Shown here piece by piece: positions 28,701-36,126 of a stretch of 64,000 nt of DNA. Under the pieces are notes generated by a model. It was not told where the DNA came from and did no database searches. It saw nothing but the letters and a program-made list of their open reading frames with translations. The stretch comes from Arthrobacter agilis (GTDB taxonomy: Bacteria > Actinomycetota > Actinomycetes > Actinomycetales > Micrococcaceae), in the NCBI RefSeq assembly GCF_002157505.1, contig NZ_NFSC01000028.1, positions 393,358-457,357 on the forward strand. The letters are read 5' to 3'. Both the position numbers and the translations under genes were made by a program. Within the stretch, counting starts at the first letter, position 1. Each line of letters opens with the position of its first letter.

Positions 28701-29187
28701 CGCCGGCCACGGCCTTGGCGAATACCGGGAACCCGATCTCATCGGCGGCGGCGATCAGCTCGTCCACATCAGCGCTCGGACGCGAGGAGGCGAGGACCGG
28801 GATACCGGCAGCCCGGGCAGCGTCCAATGCCTTGACCTTGTTCCCGGCCAGTTCCAGCACATCAGCCGGGGGGCCCACGAACGTGATCCCCGCATCCGCG
28901 GCCGCCCGGGCCAGGCCCGGGTTCTCCGACAGGAACCCGTACCCCGGATAGATCGCATCACAGCCGGCGTCCTTGGCGACCCGGATGATCTCGTCGATAT
29001 CCAGGTACGCCCGCACCGGGTGCCCCTCCACCCCGATCAGATACGCCTCGTCGGCTTTCTGCCGGTGGATCGAATTGCGGTCCTCCTGCGGGAACACCGC
29101 AACCGTCTTCGCACCCACCTCATACCCGGCACGAAAAGCACGGATCGCGATCTCGCCACGATTAGCTACCAGAATCTTCGAGAACAT
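25765..29187 (-). CDS. pyc: Pyruvate carboxylase
   Basis: Biotin enzyme that carboxylates pyruvate to oxaloacetate, refilling the TCA cycle. It is a single 1,140-aa chain with the full domain order. Biotin carboxylase spans about 1-455 (start MFSKILVANRGEIAIRA, with AGGGGRGMR and HIEVQILAD). Carboxyltransferase spans about 530-830 (TDTTFRDAHQSLLATR, LRGRNTVGY, HTHDTAGG). The biotinyl carrier is at the end with EAMKMEA (Lys1104). The ATG has AGGAG 5 bases upstream. In this window it links to the propionate and dicarboxylate genes through oxaloacetate supply for PrpC; this is a metabolic inference, not co-transcription. Confidence 0.97.
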   Translation of the reverse strand: MFSKILVANRGEIAIRAFRAGYEVGAKTVAVFPQEDRNSIHRQKADEAYLIGVEGHPVRAYLDIDEIIRVAKDAGCDAIYPGYGFLSENPGLARAAADAGITFVGPPADVLELAGNKVKALDAARAAGIPVLASSRPSADVDELIAAADEIGFPVFAKAVAGGGGRGMRRVDTREALPEALEAAMREAQSAFGDPTMFLEQAVLRPRHIEVQILADAHGNVMHLFERDCSLQRRHQKVIEIAPAPNLDEGIRQALHRDAVKFATALGYVNAGTVEFLVDTVGERAGQHVFIEMNPRIQVEHTVTEEVTDVDLVQSQLRIAAGETLADLGLSQETVTLRGAALQSRITTEDPANGFRPDVGRISAYRSAGGAGVRLDGGTVYAGAEISPHFDSMLVKLTCRGRDYPAAVTRARRALAEFRVRGVSTNISFLQAVLDDPDFIAGNVATSFIDERPELLTARIPADRGTKLLTWLADVTVNQPNGPRPAHLDPREKLPALPEADTDEQREKPLVGSRQRLLELGPEGFARHLREQTAVAVTDTTFRDAHQSLLATRVRTRDLTAAGAAVSALTPGLLSVEAWGGATYDVALRFLGEDPWERLDALRRQIPDICLQMLLRGRNTVGYTPYPEAVTTAFVQEAAASGIDIFRIFDALNDVSQMEPAIRAVRATGTAVAEVALCYTADMLDPAEELYTLDYYLELAQRIVDAGAHILAIKDMAGLLRPAAAAQLVTALRERFEVPVHLHTHDTAGGQLATLLAAVDAGVDAVDVASAPLAGTTSQPSASALVAALAHTPRDTGLDLGAVCALEPYWEAVRRMYAPFESGLPGPTGRVYRHEIPGGQLSNLKQQAIALGLGERFEAIEDMYTAADRILGRLVKVTPSSKVVGDLALALVGSNADPQEFQENPQAYDIPDSVIGFLNGDLGNPPGGWPEPFRTKALKGREVKPRDAEITAEDEKKLAGTSKERRTALNTLLFAGPAKEFSATRDTYGDVSLLGTADYLYGLQAGTEHVIELEKGVRLIATLEAVSEPDEKGMRTVMCTLNGQMRPVTVRDRAVTSDVKTAEKADPGTPGHIPAPFAGSVTISLTEGTRVTAGDTVATIEAMKMEANITTPITGTIARTSHTGVQPAQGGDLLLVITPA

Positions 29188-29231
29188 AACGCTCCTGCAT
29201 CCTTGCCGGTCGGGTCCTGCACGCTGGATTG

Positions 29232-29259
29232 ATCCTACCCAACCTACCCGGCGGGTCCA
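29232..29259 (-). promoter_or_regulatory. Candidate pyc promoter
   Basis: On the minus strand TGGACC (29,259-29,254), a 16-bp spacer and TAGGAT (29,237-29,232) match a sigma-70-type promoter. They give a leader of about 40 nt before the pyc ATG. The rest of 29,188-29,409 is a divergent intergenic region with GC-rich palindromes and no gene. Confidence 0.5.
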
Positions 29260-29344
29260 CGGTGCATTTCGTCCTGCTACACGGCCGCGTGGAAGCCGCG
29301 AATCCGCGGGCCGCGGCCGTCCCGGGCGCCCGCTCCGATCACCC

Positions 29345-29350
29345 TATGAT
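29345..29350 (+). promoter_or_regulatory. Candidate -10 for the ParA-like gene
   Basis: TATGAT lies 60 bp before the GTG start; no recognisable -35 is present at the usual distance. Confidence 0.35.
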
Positions 29351-29409
29351 GGGTCGGGGCCCCATCCGCGAGCCTCGGTGTCCGCCAGAGATAGGTAGAG
29401 GTTTATTCC

Positions 29410-30237
29410 GTGCAGGTAGTGAGCATCAGCAGCCTCAAAGGCGGCGTGGGAAAGACGTCGGTCACCCTGGGGCTGGCCTCGGCCGCACTGGCAGCAGGAG
29501 TCCCCACACTCGTCGTCGATCTCGATCCCCACGCGGATGCCACCACCGGACTCGCGGTCCGGCCGTCCGACCAGATCGACGTCGGGCGCCTGCTGAAGGA
29601 TGCGCGGCGCGGGGACCTTGCGGCCAACACCGTCCCGAGCGGCTGGGTGACCACCGGCGCGAAATCCAGGGTATCCGGGCGCTCCACGCTCGATGTCGCC
29701 ATGGGGTCCGCCTACTCCGGTATCTACGACCGGCCGGACCTCGGGCGGCGCGACCAGCGCAGGCTGGCGACGCTCCTGTCCCGCGTGAGCGGGTACAGCC
29801 TCGTCCTGATCGACTGCCCTCCCTCGCTCAATGGCCTCACGCGCATCGGCTGGACCGCCAGCAACAAGGTCCTCCTCGTTGCCGAACCCGCCCTGTTCTC
29901 CGTGGCGGGCACCGAACGGACGATGCGCGCCCTCGAGCTCTTCCGCCGGGAGTTCGCACCCGACCTGCACGCGGCGGGCATCGTGGCGAACAGGGTGCGG
30001 CACACGTCGAACGAACACACGTTCCGCCTCGGCGAGATGCGGCAGATGTTCGGCGACCTGCTGCTCAGCCCGACGATCCCGGAGCAGGCGAACTGGCAGC
30101 AGATCCAGGGCGCTGCCCACTCCGTGCACCACTGGCCGGGGGATTCCGCCCAGCAGTCGGCGGGCTACTTCGATGAGCTGCTGAGGAGCGTCCTGGATTC
30201 GGGCAGGATGCGGAGCCGTAACGCCAGGCGGGCATGA
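29410..30237 (+). CDS. ParA/Soj-like ATPase without ParB partner
   Basis: Deviant Walker-type ATPase of 275 aa. The P-loop is KGGVGKTS at residues 10-17, the Walker A' is VVDLDPHADATTG, and LVLIDCPPSLNGL is the Walker B region. Such proteins position DNA, chemoreceptors or wall machinery. No parB or parS-like gene is adjacent, so the cargo is unknown. The C-terminal part (HSVHHWPGDSAQQSAGYFDELL) is family-variable. It starts with GTG and is distinct from the second ParA at 40,245. It converges with the MerR gene. Confidence 0.85.
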   Translation: MQVVSISSLKGGVGKTSVTLGLASAALAAGVPTLVVDLDPHADATTGLAVRPSDQIDVGRLLKDARRGDLAANTVPSGWVTTGAKSRVSGRSTLDVAMGSAYSGIYDRPDLGRRDQRRLATLLSRVSGYSLVLIDCPPSLNGLTRIGWTASNKVLLVAEPALFSVAGTERTMRALELFRREFAPDLHAAGIVANRVRHTSNEHTFRLGEMRQMFGDLLLSPTIPEQANWQQIQGAAHSVHHWPGDSAQQSAGYFDELLRSVLDSGRMRSRNARRA

Positions 30238-30329
30238 TCCCGCCAGCGAGGTGGAGAGCGATCCGGAGGTAGCAGTGCGCCGGGAACTGCCACGGAGCGG
30301 GCTCCTCGGAGCAGCGGCGCCGGCGTTGT

Positions 30330-30917
30330 CTAGCTGATCTTGCGCGTCACGCGGCGCTTGCTGAGTTCGTCCCCGGGGAATTCCTGGTCGAGAGCGTGCT
30401 CGCTGGGAAGGGCCGCAAGGCTGCCCTCCACCTCGCGCCACACACGGCCGACGGCGATACCGAAGACCCCCTGCCCGCCCTGCACAAGGTCGATGACCTC
30501 GTCCGCGGACGTGCATTCGTACACGCTGGCGCCGTCGCTCATCAGGGTGATCTGGGCGAGGTCCTCGACGCCGCGCTCCCGCAGGTGCTCCACCGCGGTA
30601 CGGATCTGCTGGAGTGACACTCCCGTGTCGAGCAGCCGCTTGACCACCTTGAGGACGAGGATGTCGCGGAAGCCGTAGAGGCGCTGCGTGCCGGAGCCGG
30701 AGGCGCCGCGCACAGCGGGTTCGACGAGGCCTGTGCGGGCCCAGTAGTCGAGCTGGCGATAGGTGATGCCTGCAGCCTTGCAGGCGGTGGGGCCGCGGTA
30801 TCCGGCGTCCTCGTCGAGGACGGGGAGGTCTTCCGTGAACAGTAAGCCCTGGGCGCTGGGAGGGACACCAGTGCCTGTCGGGCTGGTTGCCTTGCCGGCG
30901 TCACCCTTCGGACTCAC
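30330..30917 (-). CDS. MerR-family regulator, Rv1830 (ResR)-like
   Basis: A 195-aa transcription factor. The MerR helix-turn-helix lies at about residues 40-105: GYRGPTACKAAGITYRQLDYWARTGLV then RLYGFRDILVLKVVKRLLDTGVSLQQIRTAVEHL. The C-terminal half is a small unclassified domain. The GTG start at 30,917 is set by GAGGAGG 6 bases upstream; the frame is open 21 codons further. Position beside the DUF151 nuclease, FtsR-like regulator, FHA protein and gcvH exactly matches M. tuberculosis Rv1830. It has its own promoter upstream. Confidence 0.87.
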   Translation of the reverse strand: MSPKGDAGKATSPTGTGVPPSAQGLLFTEDLPVLDEDAGYRGPTACKAAGITYRQLDYWARTGLVEPAVRGASGSGTQRLYGFRDILVLKVVKRLLDTGVSLQQIRTAVEHLRERGVEDLAQITLMSDGASVYECTSADEVIDLVQGGQGVFGIAVGRVWREVEGSLAALPSEHALDQEFPGDELSKRRVTRKIS

Positions 30918-31030
30918 GTGTTGCCTCCTCGTCGGGTTCCCGGGGAAAACGCCGGCTGGGCGGAACCTCAGGATGTGCACTCAAGTGTGCCCCGAGTCCC
31001 CCACACACGCAATGGGAACTGTATCCTTCG

Positions 31031-31059
31031 ACGTTAGATCCCGGGAGGGGCAAGGTCAA
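31031..31059 (-). promoter_or_regulatory. Promoter of the MerR (Rv1830-like) gene
   Basis: On the minus strand TTGACC (31,059-31,054), an exact 17-bp spacer and TAACGT (31,036-31,031) form a good sigma-70-type promoter within the 243-bp gap between this gene and the nuclease gene. The spacer contains GC-rich sequence, as often at MerR-controlled promoters, but no operator is proven. Confidence 0.6.
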
Positions 31060-31160
31060 AGATGCTGGGCCGCAAGAATGGCCGTGTCGCCGGCAGCCGG
31101 TCCGGCGCGCGTCGAGGGCGCACGACCGGCCCGTGACCGCACCGCATCAGGCGGGCAGCG

Positions 31161-31664
31161 TCAGCGCTCGAAGTCCTCGGGTTCGACGTCGGCGAGGAAC
31201 TCCCGGAACTGGAGGACCTCCTTCTCGGCCGTCTCCTCGGTGTTGCCGTCCTCCGCCTCCTCGGCGTCGGCATCCGCTATCTCGACGCCGGCCAGGGCCA
31301 GGACCTCGTCCGCGCAGTAGATGGGGCAGGGCACCCGCAGTGCTATGGCGAGGGCGTCCGAAGCCCGGGAACTGACCGTTACGCCGTCACTGAAGACGAG
31401 TTGCGCGTGATAGACCGTGTCCTCCACGGAGGTGATGCGCACCTCGGAGATCTCCTTGCCTGCCGCTGCGACCACGTCGACCAGGAGGTCGTGGGTCATG
31501 GGCCGCGGCGGCACGATGCCCTGCTGGACGAAGGCGATGGCACTGGCCTCCGGTGCCCCGATCCAGATAGGCAGGTGCCGCTCCCCCGCAGTCTCGCGCA
31601 GAAGGACCAGGGGCTGGTTCGACGGCAGTTCGATCCGCACGCCCACCACTTCTACTTCGATCAC
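31161..31664 (-). CDS. Bifunctional nuclease family protein (DUF151)
   Basis: A 167-aa DUF151 protein. Plant and bacterial relatives have been described as nucleases, but the cellular role in actinobacteria is unsettled. Family features visible are LPIWIGAPEASAIAF near residue 32, the central AQLVFSDGVTVSSRASDALAIALR, and an acidic C-terminal tail (DADAEEAEDGNTEE). It corresponds in order to Rv1829. It begins 10 bp after the FtsR-like gene and is probably co-transcribed with it. Confidence 0.88.
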   Translation of the reverse strand: MIEVEVVGVRIELPSNQPLVLLRETAGERHLPIWIGAPEASAIAFVQQGIVPPRPMTHDLLVDVVAAAGKEISEVRITSVEDTVYHAQLVFSDGVTVSSRASDALAIALRVPCPIYCADEVLALAGVEIADADAEEAEDGNTEETAEKEVLQFREFLADVEPEDFER

Positions 31665-31674
31665 GAGGAGCCGC

Positions 31675-32424
31675 CTAACTGTCCATTCGGGCTATATGGC
31701 TGTGCACGAGGGCGCTGTGCAGACCGAGGCAGAGTTCGCTGATCTCACGCGCTGTCTCGGCTGCACGGGCCTTCGATGCGACGTCCTTGCGGGACGCGAC
31801 AGGAGCGACGACGCGCTCGACGAGCCCCAGTTCCCGGTCCGCTGCAGCACGGAAGGGCCTGAGGTGGCGGGGTTCGATCCCGTGGCTCTCGAGCTGCATG
31901 CACGCCTTCGTGATCTTGAGGGCATGCTCGTCGAAGCGGTTGTCCACGGCGGTGATCAAGCCGAAACTCACGAGGTCGTCGACCAGTCGGCGGGGTGCCC
32001 CGGCCTCGGCGGCGAGCGTCTCCGCGGTGAGCCGGCGGCCGTGGGCACTGAGTTCACGGGACAACTGGTCGGATACGACACGCGGGGAGAGCGTCATGCC
32101 GCCGGGCAGTGACTCGGGCCGCTCTCCGCGGTCGATCGCGTCGACGTAGTCCTTGATGACCTTCAGGGGGAGGTACTGGTCGCGCTGCAGGGCCAGGACG
32201 AAGCGCAGGCGTTCCACGTCGTGCGCTGCGTACTTCCGGTAGCCGGCGCGTGTCCGCTGCGGGGAGATCAGGCCCTTCTCCTCGAGGAAACGGATCTTGG
32301 AGGCCGTGACCTGGGGAAAGTCCTCGGCCAGCTCGCGCAGGACCTCACCGATGTTGAGGACACCGGTGCCGGAGGAGCCGGAGGCGATGCCGGCCGGGTG
32401 GCGGGCGGGTCGGGAAACAGGCAT
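31675..32424 (-). CDS. ftsR: MerR-type regulator FtsR (Rv1828-like)
   Basis: A 249-aa MerR-like transcription factor. In Corynebacterium glutamicum the homologue FtsR activates ftsZ expression (established there). The N-terminal winged helix has LNIGEVLRELAEDFPQVTASKIRFLEEKGLI and RTRAGYRKYAAHDVERLRFVLALQRD. A second helical domain (about 120-215) with LSRELSAHGRRLTAETLAAEAG may be another HTH-like fold. Its place between DUF151 and garA matches Rv1828. It follows garA by 8 bp, so co-transcription is likely. Confidence 0.85.
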   Translation of the reverse strand: MPVSRPARHPAGIASGSSGTGVLNIGEVLRELAEDFPQVTASKIRFLEEKGLISPQRTRAGYRKYAAHDVERLRFVLALQRDQYLPLKVIKDYVDAIDRGERPESLPGGMTLSPRVVSDQLSRELSAHGRRLTAETLAAEAGAPRRLVDDLVSFGLITAVDNRFDEHALKITKACMQLESHGIEPRHLRPFRAAADRELGLVERVVAPVASRKDVASKARAAETAREISELCLGLHSALVHSHIARMDS

Positions 32425-32432
32425 GAACCGGA

Positions 32433-32924
32433 CTAGGCCTGCGCTGCCGTGTGCCGCGGAGCCCGGCCGGAAGACCTGCGCGCTGCGTAGAAGGTCAGGC
32501 GGAACTTGCCGATCCGCACCTCGTTGCCGTCGCGCAGGGCGACGCTGTCCACGCGGTCGTTGTTCACGTACGTGCCATTGAGGCTGCGGGTGTCCACGAC
32601 CATGAAGCCGTTGTCGGTCCTTCGGAACTCGGCGTGCTGGCGGGACACCGTCACGTCGTCGAGGAAGATGTCGGCGTTCGGGTGGCGTCCGGCCTTGGTG
32701 ATGTCCTCGTGGAGGAGGAACCGCGCGCCGGCGTTCGGTCCGGAGTGGGCTATCAGGAGGGCCGAACCCGCCGGAAGTGCGGCAACGGAGGCCTGCTCCT
32801 CCCGCGTCAGATGCCGCTCTATCTCTTCCGCGGTGGAGTGCGGCGGCAGACTGATCGTCGTTGTTTCAGGAGACGTCATGTTGGGCTCTTCTCCTTTTCC
32901 GGCTCGATTCACGTTGCGTACCAT
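32433..32924 (-). CDS. garA: FHA-domain protein GarA/OdhI-like
   Basis: A cytoplasmic phospho-switch protein. In mycobacteria and corynebacteria the homologue inhibits 2-oxoglutarate dehydrogenase and controls glutamate metabolism when unphosphorylated, and is shut off by Ser/Thr kinases. Here the phospho-acceptor motif ETTTI occupies residues 20-24 with the 32,924 start. The FHA domain spans about 65-150 with AGRHPNADIFLDDVTVSRQHAEF and LNGTYVNNDRV. Two starts have ribosome sites: ATG 32,924 (GGGGGAGG, 7 bases) and ATG 32,879 (AAGGAG, 11 bases). The first is preferred. Confidence 0.88.
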   Translation of the reverse strand: MVRNVNRAGKGEEPNMTSPETTTISLPPHSTAEEIERHLTREEQASVAALPAGSALLIAHSGPNAGARFLLHEDITKAGRHPNADIFLDDVTVSRQHAEFRRTDNGFMVVDTRSLNGTYVNNDRVDSVALRDGNEVRIGKFRLTFYAARRSSGRAPRHTAAQA

Positions 32925-33001
32925 CGGTCTTCCTCCCCCTGCTGCGCGGTACGCCCGGTTGTCGCCAGCCGTACCGTCCCCGCTGACTTCGCCGGGTAGT
33001 T

Positions 33002-33388
33002 CTAGCCTACCTGCTGGGAGTAGTCGGCTGAACTCAGGAGGTCCTGGACCACGGAGGGGTCGGAGACCTTGATCTCCAGCAGCCAGCCCTCCCCGTACGG
33101 GTCGGAGTTGATCAGGGACGGATCGTCGTCGAGCGCTTCATTGCGCGAGACGACCTGACCGGTGACGGGTGCGTAGATGTCGCTCACGCTCTTGGTCGAT
33201 TCGACCTCGCCGATCACATCGGCGCCTGCCACGCTGGTGCCCTCCTCGGGCATCTGCACGTAGACGACGTCGCCGAGCGCATCCTGGGCGAAGTCGGTGA
33301 TGCCGACGCGCACCGTGCCGTCGATGGCGGGCTCGCTGACCCACTCGTGCTCCGCGGTGTAGTAGAGGCCATCGGGAATGTTGCTCAT
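33002..33388 (-). CDS. gcvH: Glycine cleavage system H protein
   Basis: Lipoyl carrier protein of the glycine cleavage complex; shuttles the aminomethyl group between P, T and L proteins. It is 128 aa. The lipoyl lysine lies in EVESTKSVSDIYAP (about residue 66). The N-terminus has LYYTAEHEWV and the end is typical. AAAGG precedes the ATG. gcvT and gcvP are not in the window, as is usual where gcvH sits with garA (the Rv1826 arrangement). Confidence 0.95.
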   Translation of the reverse strand: MSNIPDGLYYTAEHEWVSEPAIDGTVRVGITDFAQDALGDVVYVQMPEEGTSVAGADVIGEVESTKSVSDIYAPVTGQVVSRNEALDDDPSLINSDPYGEGWLLEIKVSDPSVVQDLLSSADYSQQVG

Positions 33389-33446
33389 GGTTGCCTTTCG
33401 GACGCGCGGTCTTCAGCGGCGGCGGACGGCCGCCGGGTACTGGTCG

Positions 33447-33452
33447 AGTATA
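33447..33452 (-). promoter_or_regulatory. Candidate -10 of gcvH
   Basis: TATACT on the minus strand lies 59 bp upstream of the gcvH ATG. No good -35 is seen at 16-18 bp. The 136-bp stretch before gcvH was checked for a glycine riboswitch and none was recognised. Confidence 0.45.
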
Positions 33453-33525
33453 GGCATATCCGGCGCATACGTGACGCGCCTCTCACCCCGTCGGTGGCGG
33501 CAGGCCCCCCCGGCCCCGAACATGC

Positions 33526-33567
33526 AAAAAGCCCGTCTCCTCCGGCGGTATGCCGGTGGAAACGGGC
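33526..33567 (-). terminator. Rho-independent terminator after tRNA-Pro
   Basis: On the minus strand a 10-bp stem (GCCCGTTTCC with GGAGACGGGC, one wobble) with a 17-base loop is followed by TTTTT. It begins 10 bp downstream of the tRNA. The loop itself can form a smaller CCGGC/GCCGG pairing. Confidence 0.85.
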
Positions 33568-33576
33568 CCTGCAGTG

Positions 33577-33650
<74 letters not shown>

Positions 33651-33727
33651 ATCGGCCTGTCCAGCAGGCCAAACCACTCGGATAACAATACAGCATTCTC
33701 CGGGCGGATCCGCACACCGGGACGGTG

Positions 33728-35281
33728 TCAGCGCTTGCGGCTCCGCTTCTCGCGGACGCGCATGCTGACCTCGATGGGCGTGCCCTCGAAGCCGAACGTC
33801 TCGCGCAGGCGGCGCGTGATGAAGCGGCGGTAGCCGGGGTCCAGGAACCCCGTGGTGAACAGGACGAACTTCGGCGGCCGGCTGGAGGCCTGCGTCCCGA
33901 AGAGGATGCGCGGCTGCTTGCCGCCCCGCACCGGGTGGGGGTGCGCCGCGACGAGCTCACCCAGGAACGCGTTGAGGCGGCCCGTCGGGATGCGTCGGTC
34001 CCAGGACTCGAGCGCGACGTCGAGGGCGGGCACCAGGCGGTCCTTGTGCCACCCGGTCAGGGCCGAGATGTTCACGCGGGGCGCCCAGTCCACGTGCGCG
34101 AGGTCCTGCTCGATCTCGCGCTCGAGGTACCGGCGGCGCTCGTCGTCCAGCAGGTCCCACTTGTTGAAGGCCAGCACGATCGCCCGGCCGGACTCGATGG
34201 CCATGTTCAGGATGCGGATGTCCTGCTCGCTGAGCACCTCGTCGACAGCGAGGAGGACGACGGCGACCTCGGCCTTCTCCAGTGCCGACTGTGTGCGCAG
34301 CGATGCGTAGAAGTCGGCACCCTGCTGCATGTGCACACGGCGGCGGATGCCTGCGGTGTCGACGAAGCGCCAGGTGCGGCCCCCGAGCTCGATCATCTCG
34401 TCCACCGGGTCACGCGTGGTCCCGGCCAGAGGATCGACGACGACGCGGTCGGAACCGGCGAGTTTGTTGAGCAGGGAGGACTTTCCGACATTGGGACGCC
34501 CGATGAGGGCGATGCGTCGCGGACCGCCGGACCGCTCGATGCCGCCGTGCTCCGAGAACTCGGGGAGGGTCTTGTTGACCTGGTCGAGCATGTCGGCCGT
34601 GCCGCGCCCGTGGAGGGCCGAGACCGGCCAGGGCTGGCCGAAGCCGAGTCCCCACAGCACGGAGGCGTCGGCCTCGTTCTGGATGTCGTCGACCTTGTTG
34701 GCCACGAGGATGACGGGTTTCTTCTTGCGGCGCAGCATGCGCACCACGGCCTCGTCGGTCGCGGTGGCGCCGACCGTCGCGTCCACGACGAGCAGCACGG
34801 CGTCGGCCATGTCCACGGCGATCTCCGCCTGGTCGGCGACGCGGGCAGCGATGCCCTTCGCGTCCTGCTCCCAGCCTCCCGTGTCCACCAGCGTGAAGTT
34901 GCGGCCCGACCACTGCGCCGGGTAGGACACGCGGTCGCGGGTGACTCCGGGGGTGTCCTCGACGACGGCCTCGCGGCGGCCGAGGATGCGGTTCACCAGG
35001 GTGGACTTGCCGACGTTCGGTCGCCCGACGATGGCCAGGACGGGGTTGAGCCGGCCCTCGGCCTCGTCGTCGTAGTCGTCGTCCTGCCGGGCGAGGAGCG
35101 CGGCATCCTCTTCGTCGAGCTCGTAGTCCTCGAGCCCGGCACGCAGCGAGGCGGCGCGCTGCTCGGCCTCGGCGTCGTCGAGGGTATCGAGCAGCTCACT
35201 GACGTGGTCCTCGCCGCTCGGCTCGTAGTCCTCGGCTCCGGCGCCCTGGTCCGTCGCGTTCGGCGAAAGGTTCTCGCTCAT
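33728..35281 (-). CDS. der: Ribosome biogenesis GTPase Der (EngA)
   Basis: Tandem GTPase needed for 50S subunit assembly. It is 517 aa with two G domains: the first P-loop GRPNVGKS at residues 86-93 and the second near 260 (GRPNVGKSS). NKVD and NKWD G4 motifs are present, and a C-terminal KH-like domain follows ([12 protein letters not shown]). An acidic N-terminal extension of about 78 residues precedes domain 1, as in other actinobacterial Der proteins. It follows cmk by 83 bp, the conserved cmk-der order. Confidence 0.95.
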   Translation of the reverse strand: MSENLSPNATDQGAGAEDYEPSGEDHVSELLDTLDDAEAEQRAASLRAGLEDYELDEEDAALLARQDDDYDDEAEGRLNPVLAIVGRPNVGKSTLVNRILGRREAVVEDTPGVTRDRVSYPAQWSGRNFTLVDTGGWEQDAKGIAARVADQAEIAVDMADAVLLVVDATVGATATDEAVVRMLRRKKKPVILVANKVDDIQNEADASVLWGLGFGQPWPVSALHGRGTADMLDQVNKTLPEFSEHGGIERSGGPRRIALIGRPNVGKSSLLNKLAGSDRVVVDPLAGTTRDPVDEMIELGGRTWRFVDTAGIRRRVHMQQGADFYASLRTQSALEKAEVAVVLLAVDEVLSEQDIRILNMAIESGRAIVLAFNKWDLLDDERRRYLEREIEQDLAHVDWAPRVNISALTGWHKDRLVPALDVALESWDRRIPTGRLNAFLGELVAAHPHPVRGGKQPRILFGTQASSRPPKFVLFTTGFLDPGYRRFITRRLRETFGFEGTPIEVSMRVREKRSRKR

Positions 35282-35364
35282 GTTGTTTCCTTCGGTTGGT
35301 GTTCACCGTCTCCCGACGGTAATCCTGGTGGGCTCGCGCCCGCGATGTTTCGGTGGTGGCCCGG

Positions 35365-36126
35365 CTAGTGGGCCACGGTGCGTACGATGCCGATGACCGC
35401 CGCTACGGTCTGCTCGAAGTCGAGGTCGGACGAGTCGAGCGTGACCACGCCGTCCGCCGCCTGCTGGAAGTTGACTACGGTGGAGTCCCTCGCGTCACGA
35501 TCGGTGACCTGCTGCTTGAGCTGCGCGTCGGTCTGCGTTCCGCCGAGCTGGTCGCCGCGGCGGCGCAGGCGGGCTTCCTCGCTCGCGGTCAGGAGGATGC
35601 GCACCTCCGCGTCGGGAGCGACGACGGTGGTGATGTCCCGCCCTTCGGCGACGATCCGGTGGCCGGCGCCGGCGATCAGTGCGCGCTGGCGGCGGATCAG
35701 CTCCGCCCTCGCGCCCATCGTCGTGGCGACGGCGCTGACGGCCGAGGAGACCTCGGGTTCGCGGATGGCGGAGGTGACGTCGTCGCCCGCGATGGTCACG
35801 GATTCCCGGTCGGGGCTGGTGCTGATGAAGAGTTCGATGGACCGGGCCGCGGCCTCGACCGCGGCGCTGTCCTGGAGGTCGATCCCTGTGGCGATGCAGT
35901 GGAGCGTGACCGCCCGGTACATGGCCCCGGTATCGAGGTAGGCGGCGCGCAGGCGGCGGGCCACCTCGCGGCTGACGCTCGACTTGCCGGACCCGGAGGG
36001 ACCGTCGATGGCGACCACGAGCGACTTGCCGAGGCGGAACCCGGAGTAGGGGCCCGACGGAGCGGACTTCCCCGCCGGACCCGCGGCCCGGATGTCGTGC
36101 GTGGTTTCTGCTGAAGTCTGGGTCAC
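35365..36126 (-). CDS. cmk: Cytidylate kinase
   Basis: Phosphorylates CMP and dCMP with ATP. It is 253 aa; the P-loop is GPSGSGKS at 42-49 after a 35-residue N-terminal extension. RYLDTGAMYRAVTL-like sequence (AYLDTGAMYRAVTL), EGRDITTVVAPDAEVRILLTAS and the DSTVVNFQQA block are family signatures. The GTG start overlaps the tyrA stop as GTGA, so translation is coupled. Confidence 0.95.
   Translation of the reverse strand: MTQTSAETTHDIRAAGPAGKSAPSGPYSGFRLGKSLVVAIDGPSGSGKSSVSREVARRLRAAYLDTGAMYRAVTLHCIATGIDLQDSAAVEAAARSIELFISTSPDRESVTIAGDDVTSAIREPEVSSAVSAVATTMGARAELIRRQRALIAGAGHRIVAEGRDITTVVAPDAEVRILLTASEEARLRRRGDQLGGTQTDAQLKQQVTDRDARDSTVVNFQQAADGVVTLDSSDLDFEQTVAAVIGIVRTVAH

Noticed and set aside
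25687..29232. A 1,181-codon plus-strand frame opposite pyc
   Set aside because: Complete antisense shadow of pyruvate carboxylase; low-complexity Gly/Arg/Asp composition and no motif.
33389..33525. Possible glycine riboswitch before gcvH
   Set aside because: No tandem aptamer-like conserved blocks are present, and the leader from the -10 is too short for one.
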